Part shown: positions 11,917 to 16,101 of the stretch, one piece after another | Position numbering within the stretch: the first letter of the stretch is position 1 | Layout of the letters: the number at the start of each line of letters is the position of its first letter | Assembly (NCBI GenBank): GCA_041591895.1 | Contig: JBFHRE010000054.1 | Location: forward strand, 1 to 16,101 | From: JBFHRE01 sp041591895 | Lineage (GTDB): Bacteria > Actinomycetota > Acidimicrobiia > Spongiisociales > ZC4RG35 | Direction of reading: 5' to 3' | Length of the DNA stretch: 16,101 nt | Position numbers and translations under genes: made by a program | The notes under the pieces: generated by a model | Seen by the model: the letters and a program-made list of their open reading frames with translations, nothing else | What the model was told of the DNA's origin: nothing | Databases searched by the model: none

Positions 11917-13686
11917 GTCGGCAGCTCGGACCGGGAGGCCCTCCTCGGCGTTGAGCAACTGGGTGAGGAACCCGACCTCGGGTTCGTACCCCGTCTTGGC
12001 CTTGACCCCCACCGATCCGTTGGTGCGCTCGACCAGGAACGCCGGTCCCTCCGCCAGTTCGAAGCGGCTCTGGTCGAGATACAACTTGGGCTTGATCTGG
12101 GCCGGGTCGCCCTCTTCTGGACAGAACACCATGCAGTTCCCGCATTCGTTGCACAGTTCGGCCAGCACCAGGTACTGCTGACGTCCGTCGATCCCGGCTC
12201 CCTCCGGAGTCGGGAGACGGAAGAATGCGTCGTTGGGGCACACCGTCACGCAGAAGTTGCAGGCGACACAGCCCCACATCTGAAGCTCGTGGTCGACCTC
12301 CCGGGGCAGTTTTTCGTTGCCGGTCAGGTGATATCGGTCGAGCTCGTCCCCGCCCAGCATCCGGGTCATGTGCCGCTCGACCGGGCCCCGGAACCCGAGA
12401 CCCTTCGCCTCCTCCCAGGCGTGGTGATGCCACTCGGGAAGCGTCTTTGCCCCCGCCGCCTTCATGTCCTCGGCCAGGCGCCGGAGCATCGGCTCGAGCC
12501 GCCCGTACCCGCCCGGTTTGAGGAGGTCGGAGCAGATCGTCGCCGGCGACACACCCATCCCGATCGTCTCGCTGATGTTCTCTTTGGTGACCCCTGCCGA
12601 CCAGCTCACCTGGACGTCGCCTTGATGGCCGTCGACCGCGAACACCCCCGGCAGGTTGTTGATCAACTCGTCGAGGAGGGCAGTGGCGAGAACGTGTAGG
12701 GGTGGCCCCGACAGGTACATCGGGTCGTCCGGCATGAACCCCTTGTAGTTCTGGACCACGAGAGTGTTGGTGAGCTTGATCCCGAATCGCCGGCCGTGCT
12801 CGCGGGCGAAATCGCGCAGGTCGCCGATCAGCGTGAGGGCACGGTCGAACTGGAGATCGTCCACGAACGGCTGGCGGTCCAGCCGGACATGGTCGTAACC
12901 GAGCGTCTGCTGGAGGACCTCGCACACTCGTCCGAACCCGAGCAGGGTGGGGTTGAGCTTGACGATCACGTCGACGTCGTGGCGGGTCATCAGATGTTTG
13001 GTGATCGACTCGATCTCGTCCGGTGGGCAGCCGTGGAAGGTGGAGAGCGTGACGGTGTCGGCCACCCGGGTCGGATAGTCGAGATCGCGGAAACGGTCGA
13101 ACGGAGCCGGGATCATCGGCCGGAGCCGGTCGATCTCGGACCGGGCATCGATCAACCCGTCGATGAACGAGGCAACCTTGTCGGTCGAGATGCCGGCCAG
13201 GTCATACCCGACCGACATGTCGAACACGTGCGGTCCCGGATCGGGCCCGATCTGCTCGATCACCGGGTCCCAGCGGCGGAGCATCTCGATCGCCATCCAC
13301 GCCTTGACGTACTCCTCGAGCGACTGGTGGACCAGCAGTTCCTGGCTCCATTCGATGTTGAAGCCGATCGTCTGCATGTCGATGCAGGGACGGCCGATCT
13401 CCAACTCGTCGAGCACTTGCACCGTCTTCAGTTCGAAGAGACGGGCGCCGGCGAGCCAGGCAAGGATGATGTTCTGCGCCATCTGGGAGTGGGGACCGGC
13501 CGCAGGACCGACCGGGGTGGCGGCCGGGCGTCCCATGAACGACATGGTCAGATCGACTTCGGGGTCCCGGCTCCAGAAGCGGGCGGTTGGGAGGTCGAAG
13601 ATTCGGTGCCGGCTCTCGTACTCGTGGGCGATCCGCCCCATCAGAACGTCCATCGGGTACGGGGTCAGTGGGGGCGCCTCGCTCAT
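11911..13686 (-). CDS. YgfK-like FMN/iron-sulfur oxidoreductase, N-terminal half plus ferredoxin domain only
   Basis: 591 residues from ATG 13686, chosen because GAGGAG (13699-13694) lies 7 nt upstream. Residues 1-440 resemble the N-terminal part of E. coli YgfK (putative selenate reductase subunit), which has a dihydroorotate/dihydropyrimidine-dehydrogenase-like barrel: ATPVGPAAGPHSQMAQNI (56-73), ARLFELKTVQ (81-90), LSTFHGCPPDEIE (214-226), DVIVKLNPTLLG (239-250). Two [4Fe-4S] motifs follow: CVACNFCVTVC (473-483) with CP at 483-484, and CNECGNCMVFC (512-522). E. coli YgfK is about 1030 residues and continues into a glutamate-synthase-small-subunit-like FAD/NAD(P)H domain, missing here, so a separate electron donor is likely. 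The upstream gene is an SsnA-like amidohydrolase, as in the E. coli ygfK-ssnA neighbourhood. The substrate is unknown; purine/pyrimidine-type heterocycles are plausible. Confidence 0.85.
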   Translation of the reverse strand: MSEAPPLTPYPMDVLMGRIAHEYESRHRIFDLPTARFWSRDPEVDLTMSFMGRPAATPVGPAAGPHSQMAQNIILAWLAGARLFELKTVQVLDELEIGRPCIDMQTIGFNIEWSQELLVHQSLEEYVKAWMAIEMLRRWDPVIEQIGPDPGPHVFDMSVGYDLAGISTDKVASFIDGLIDARSEIDRLRPMIPAPFDRFRDLDYPTRVADTVTLSTFHGCPPDEIESITKHLMTRHDVDVIVKLNPTLLGFGRVCEVLQQTLGYDHVRLDRQPFVDDLQFDRALTLIGDLRDFAREHGRRFGIKLTNTLVVQNYKGFMPDDPMYLSGPPLHVLATALLDELINNLPGVFAVDGHQGDVQVSWSAGVTKENISETIGMGVSPATICSDLLKPGGYGRLEPMLRRLAEDMKAAGAKTLPEWHHHAWEEAKGLGFRGPVERHMTRMLGGDELDRYHLTGNEKLPREVDHELQMWGCVACNFCVTVCPNDAFFRLPTPEGAGIDGRQQYLVLAELCNECGNCMVFCPEEGDPAQIKPKLYLDQSRFELAEGPAFLVERTNGSVGVKAKTGYEPEVGFLTQLLNAEEGLPVRAADL

Positions 13687-13693
13687 GCTCTCT

Positions 13694-13699
13694 CTCCTC
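13694..13699 (-). promoter_or_regulatory. Ribosome binding site of the YgfK-like gene
   Basis: GAGGAG on the minus strand, 7 nt before ATG 13686. It rejects the longer reading from 13797, which would overlap the amidohydrolase gene. Confidence 0.6.
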
Positions 13700-13717
13700 T
13701 TCTCACGCCTCGAATGG

Positions 13718-14740
13718 TCACAAGCGGCTGTGGAGCCGGGCGGCCTGCTCCCGGGCCTTGGCCTTGATCTCGGCCGGATCGACCCTGGTCGGGACACCTT
13801 CGCTCAAGACCACTTCGCCGCCGACAGTGACCTCTAGAGGACGGATCCCGGGGCTGAACGCCACGTGCCACGGGTCCATCGGGTCGTACGACCATGTCAC
13901 TCGATCATCCTTCGCCTCGGGGACGATCTCCCACCCCTGCTCCAGCCATCCCCAGGCGGCGTCGGGGGTGGCGGTGACGTCGACCGACCGGTTCATGACG
14001 TAGGCGACCCGGAATGTCTCCAGCATCGCCGCCCCGATCCCATCGGTCCCCAGCGCCACCGGGTTGGTGAACCGCCTGGGATCGGCATACCCGACGGCGT
14101 TGTTGAGGTTGGACAGCGGGTTGTGGAGGATCGTGCCCCGGAGTCCGTGACCGTCAGGGAGATGGACGCAGTGGGCGAGCAACCAGTCGTCCCGGGTCAG
14201 GTGACGGAGCCTGTCGGCGGCTTCCGAGTCCTCCGGCCCTTCGTGAACGTGGATGTGGACTCCCACCCCGAACTCGGCTGCCAGGGCGGCGGCGGCCTCG
14301 AGCGTCTCGTCGGTGCAGGTGAACACGGCGTGGATGCCGACCAGGCCCCGGCCGCCTTCGGCCAGGAATCGACGGTTCTCCTCGAGGCCTCGCTTGGCTC
14401 CTTCCGCACCGTGACGGTCGGTGACTCCATAGGCGGGCACCACCCGGACCCCGACCTCTTCGCAGGCGGCGGCGATCACGGACAGCGAACCCTCGATGGC
14501 GTTGGGGCTCTCGTGGTGGTCGACGATCGCAGTGGTCCCTTGCTCCAGGGCTTCGAGGGCTCCGAGCTTGGCCGACCATTCGATCATGTCGAGGTCGAGG
14601 GCCGTGTCGAGCCGCCACCAGATCTGCTCGAGGATCCCCTGGAATGTGGTGGGGACCTCGGGCGGTGGCGGCATCCCCCGGGCGAGCGCCGAGTACAGAT
14701 GATGATGGGCGCACACCAGACCGGGAGTTACCGAGGTCAC
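13718..14740 (-). CDS. SsnA-like amidohydrolase/aminohydrolase, compact form
   Basis: A 340-residue protein starting at GTG 14740; an in-frame TGA five codons earlier excludes a longer form. It aligns by eye with E. coli SsnA: TPGLVCAHHHLYSALARGM (5-23) with H12 and H14 of the metal HxH, WWRLDTALD (41-49), TAIVDHHESPNAIEGSLSVI (70-89), GVHIHVHEGPED (160-171), LLAHCVHL (187-194), HNPLSNLNNAVGY (206-218) and ALGTDGIGAAMLE (229-241) with catalytic D233. SsnA is about 440 residues. Missing here are about 50 N-terminal residues of the beta-sandwich domain before HxH, and the 'G-x-L-E-x-G-x-x-A-D-L' strand near the C-terminus, while VTVGGEVVLSEG (305-316) remains. Because both halves of that domain are reduced, it may be a natural compact subfamily rather than a truncation. 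It precedes the YgfK-like gene by 31 nt in one operon. Confidence 0.85.
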   Translation of the reverse strand: MTSVTPGLVCAHHHLYSALARGMPPPPEVPTTFQGILEQIWWRLDTALDLDMIEWSAKLGALEALEQGTTAIVDHHESPNAIEGSLSVIAAACEEVGVRVVPAYGVTDRHGAEGAKRGLEENRRFLAEGGRGLVGIHAVFTCTDETLEAAAALAAEFGVGVHIHVHEGPEDSEAADRLRHLTRDDWLLAHCVHLPDGHGLRGTILHNPLSNLNNAVGYADPRRFTNPVALGTDGIGAAMLETFRVAYVMNRSVDVTATPDAAWGWLEQGWEIVPEAKDDRVTWSYDPMDPWHVAFSPGIRPLEVTVGGEVVLSEGVPTRVDPAEIKAKAREQAARLHSRL

Positions 14741-14741
14741 T

Positions 14742-14779
14742 TTTACATTTTGTCAAAGGGTTTACAGATTGTCAAAGGG
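14742..14779 (-). promoter_or_regulatory. Promoter with two tandem 19-bp operator-like repeats, upstream of the SsnA/YgfK-like operon
   Basis: On the minus strand two adjoining 19-bp units, CCCTTTGACAATCTGTAAA (14779-14761) and CCCTTTGACAAAATGTAAA (14760-14742), differ at two positions. Each holds an interrupted palindrome TTnACAnnnTGTnAA. The first unit supplies a perfect -35 TTGACA (14775-14770); after exactly 17 bp, CAAAAT (14752-14747) in the second unit serves as -10, and GTG 14740 follows 6 nt later. Promoter and operator are thus interlocked, the layout of a repressed promoter. The palindrome form suits a dimeric HTH repressor (TetR/GntR-like); the regulator is not in view. Confidence 0.75.
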
Positions 14780-14798
14780 TGCGACTCATGCTGCTGCC

Positions 14799-14894
14799 TC
14801 ACGGCTGATCGGAGGCGCTTAGCCTGGCGCGAGCGAGGCGTAGGATCTCAGCGAGACGGGCCTCGAAGGCGGAGAGGATCTGATCGAGTTGACT
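14799..14894 (-). pseudogene. Possible 3' remnant of a gene, antisense to the lipoprotein signal region
   Basis: Read on the minus strand to TGA 14801-14799, the last codons give a coherent amphipathic helix (LDQILSAFEARLAEILRLA and following RARLSASDQP) with codon-like third-base GC bias. No start codon follows the AAGGAG-like sequence at about 14899-14893, and upstream codons are not protein-like. Another frame, from the ATG at 14921, encodes an Arg/Ser-rich peptide and is no better. It could be a decayed gene end, a repeat-borne fragment or chance. Confidence 0.25.
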
Positions 14895-14918
14895 CCTTCC
14901 CCAGGGTTCGCACGGTGC

Positions 14919-15329
14919 ATGGCGGCTCTCGGTCTGCTCGTGGCATGCGGCACTACCCCCTTGGGATGACAGTGCGGCGATCTACCCGGAAGCTATCCAC
15001 CCGCCACCATCACCGTTGCGGGGAGCGAGGAGGTCCCGGTCCCATGGACGAGTTGGAGCTGTCCCGGATACGACGCCGACACCCTCGACGAGCCGGCGCC
15101 GGCGATCGATCTCGGGCCTGACCGATCCATCGGCCTGTCGACGCCGATCGAAGACGGGGCCGAGTTGGAGGTGCGGGTTTCGGTCGCCGGCGAGTGGGTC
15201 TATCTCGAGGTCGAGGCCGAGGCACCGCTGCAGGAAATCACGATTCCGCCCGGCGGAACCAGTCTGTTCATTCGAATGTGCACCGACGACGGCCGCTGCG
15301 CCAACTATCAGGCGGATTTGATGCCGTAG
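14919..15329 (+). pseudogene. Lipoprotein gene interrupted by an in-frame TGA just after the lipobox
   Basis: ATG 14919 starts MAALGLLVACGTTPLG, the hydrophobic core and lipobox (LVAC, with G next) of a secreted lipoprotein; TTG 14889 could extend it by ten residues. The frame then meets TGA at 14967-14969 but continues without a stop or a change of phase for 119 codons to TAG 15327-15329. The second part looks genuine: DLPGSYPPATITVAGSEEV, PWTSWSCPGYDADT, GAELEVRVSVAGEWVYLEVE, IPPGGTSLFIRMCTDDGRC, with high third-position GC and paired cysteines fitting a small beta-rich extracellular domain. No useful start codon lies after the TGA. The simplest reading is a nonsense mutation (CGA or TGG to TGA) or a sequencing error. 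Function of the intact protein is unknown. Confidence 0.7.
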
Positions 15330-15452
15330 CAACCTCGTCGGTCGACGTCGATCCAGGGACTCGCCAGCAGTGCTTTCTGCAACGAAGGCCGGACAACAAG
15401 GGCGCCGCCCGAACGCTGGACGGATGACGGACGACGCACGACGGTTTCTTCC

Positions 15453-15485
15453 CCTCCCCCTCGAGCCGAGCGAGTCTGGGGGAGG
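15453..15485. repeat. Inverted repeat, 8-bp stem with inner 4-bp stem
   Basis: CCTCCCCC (15453-15460) pairs with GGGGGAGG (15478-15485); inside, CTCG and CGAG can also pair. A competing overlapping pairing exists (GGGAGG-TG-CCTCCC), so this may be a mobile or regulatory hairpin rather than a terminator. Confidence 0.5.
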
Positions 15486-15525
15486 TGCCTCCCAGCTAGT
15501 CAACGGAAAGGTGGAGGCGGCAGTT

Positions 15526-15579
15526 GGCAGCCGAGCTGGTGGCCGGAAGCCGGCGGCCGGCGGCCGGTGGCCGGTGGCA
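15526..15579. repeat. Heptanucleotide tandem array, consensus GGNNGCC
   Basis: Units GGCAGCC, then after a 5-bp break GGTGGCC, GGAAGCC, GGCGGCC, GGCGGCC, GGTGGCC, GGTGGCA. Same type, opposite strand, as the array at 7161-7245. Confidence 0.7.
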
Positions 15580-15717
15580 ATCGGGTTTGCCTGGCACTCG
15601 CCAGACGTGGAATAGGCACCGAAGGCGCTGCGCACCGAGAACGATCCGGCCGTTCGATAGCTCGTCATCCACCAACTCACCCACCCGCGGGCCTACCCGC
15701 CGAACCACGAGGAAAGG

Positions 15718-15752
15718 ATGACGGGAGACGGGAGACGCACTACGCATGACGG
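15718..15752. repeat. Heptanucleotide tandem array, NNGACGG type
   Basis: Five units: ATGACGG, GAGACGG, GAGACGC, ACTACGC, ATGACGG. Three similar units occur at 15424-15444 (ATGACGG, ACGACGC, ACGACGG). Confidence 0.65.
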
Positions 15753-15779
15753 GGTACGTTTTTTGTCATACCCCTGCGA

Positions 15780-15785
15780 TATGTT
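15780..15785 (+). promoter_or_regulatory. Predicted -10 box of the DUF222/HNH gene
   Basis: TATGTT ends 7 nt before ATG 15793. A TTGTCA at 15763-15768 is too near (11 bp) to be its -35, but TTTTTTGTCATACCCCTG is AT-rich against its surroundings and may be a conserved upstream element of this gene family. Confidence 0.4.
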
Positions 15786-15792
15786 GAGAGAC

Positions 15793-16101
15793 ATGACAAC
15801 AGTCATAGAACACGAGACATCAACCCCGGTGCATCCGCTCGAGGCGAGTCCGACCGACCAGTTGGAGCAGGAACTGATCTCGCTCGAAGCCGGGATCGGA
15901 AAGCTCCGAGCGATGCAGGTGGAACGATTGCGGGAGATCGACCGCCGCCAGGTCCCCCTGGCCGACGGATGCCGCTCACTCAACGAATGGATCGCCTCCC
16001 GACTCGACCTCACCCCCGAAACTGCCGGCGATCTCGCCCGCCTCACCCGCACCGACCACCCTGAACTGACCTCCTCGATGGACGCCGGTGACATCACCTT
16101 C
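15793..16101 (+). CDS. DUF222/13E12-repeat-type HNH endonuclease family protein, 5' part, cut by window edge
   Basis: The frame is open from ATG 15793 to the last base, giving 103 residues. After a variable N-terminus, residues 22-75 form predicted helices (DQLEQELISLEAGIGKLRAM, QVERLREIDRR) leading to GCRSLNEWIASRLDLTPETA (59-78), then ARLTRTDHPELTSSMDAGDIT (82-102). The 'G-x-x-S-x-x-x-W-x-x-x-x-x-x-L-x-x-x-x-A' and 'L-x-x-x-x-x-G-x-I/L-S/T' pattern is the hallmark of DUF222 proteins, which usually end in an HNH nuclease domain, beyond this window. They are multicopy in actinobacteria (13E12 repeats of Mycobacterium) and behave like repetitive, possibly mobile genes. The neighbouring repeats and broken lipoprotein gene fit such a site. 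Confidence 0.75.
   Translation, partial: MTTVIEHETSTPVHPLEASPTDQLEQELISLEAGIGKLRAMQVERLREIDRRQVPLADGCRSLNEWIASRLDLTPETAGDLARLTRTDHPELTSSMDAGDITF

Larger units (their letters stand above)
15330..15792. other. Non-coding region with hairpin and heptanucleotide repeats before the DUF222 gene
   Basis: I find no credible gene in these 463 bp. It contains a hairpin at 15453-15485, GGNNGCC heptads at 15526-15579, and NNGACGG-type heptads at 15424-15444 and 15718-15752. Composition resembles the non-coding region at 7158-7572. Confidence 0.6.

Noticed and set aside
14967..14969. Selenocysteine at the in-frame TGA of the lipoprotein gene
   Set aside because: The position just after a lipobox is not a redox site, no obvious hairpin follows at bacterial SECIS distance, and TGA is a normal stop for other genes here.
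13865..15121. Long plus-strand open frame of about 418 codons
   Set aside because: Most of it is the antisense of the amidohydrolase gene, which has clear catalytic motifs; the remainder crosses the operator and non-coding DNA and shows no protein-like pattern.

Overview
This is a high-GC (roughly two-thirds G+C by eye), gene-dense bacterial segment that reads as actinobacterial. The evidence is a stand-alone LigD-type polymerase, MFS_3 exporters, a DUF222/13E12-type HNH gene at the right edge, GTG starts, 4-bp gene overlaps, and many genes with a TANNNT-like -10 box only 6-8 nt before the start codon and no Shine-Dalgarno, as in leaderless actinobacterial transcripts. An Acidimicrobiia-like lineage is my guess from overall flavour, not something I can prove here.

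Layout. 1-1685, minus strand: a partial SAM methyltransferase, a LigD-type NHEJ polymerase domain overlapping it by 11 bp, and a small hypothetical protein. 1834-4169, plus strand: a YczE-like membrane protein followed 5 nt later by a long class V aminotransferase/cysteine-desulfurase-like enzyme, with two palindromes in front. 4158-4778, minus: a dienelactone-hydrolase-like protein converging on the aminotransferase with a 12-bp overlap. 4898-5236, plus: a small three-helix membrane protein whose stop codon lies inside a 15-bp tandem repeat, followed by a strong hairpin. 5520-7157, plus: an MFS_3 exporter with a soluble C-terminal monooxygenase-like domain. 7158-7572 is non-coding and repeat-rich. 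7573-8833, plus: a tightly coupled cluster of an ECF sigma factor, an N-terminal alkyltransferase domain, and an alkyltransferase catalytic domain fused to an Ada-type zinc domain. 8867-9888: a ParA-family ATPase and a zinc-ribbon protein, overlapping by 4 bp. 9928-11427: a large anchored extracytoplasmic protein. 11512-11916: msrB. 11911-14740, minus: a two-gene operon of an SsnA-like amidohydrolase then a YgfK-like iron-sulfur oxidoreductase, driven by a near-consensus promoter embedded in two tandem operator-like repeats. 14741-15792 holds a broken lipoprotein gene, a possible antisense gene remnant, a hairpin and heptanucleotide repeats. 15793-16101 is the start of a DUF222 HNH-endonuclease-family gene.

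The most interesting parts are: the sigma-factor/alkyltransferase/Ada-zinc-domain cluster, which looks like an alternative wiring of the adaptive response to DNA alkylation and has its alkyltransferase split between two frames; the tandem operator over the SsnA/YgfK-like promoter; the recurrent leaderless-promoter geometry at about ten genes; and the repeat families shared by the two large non-coding regions.
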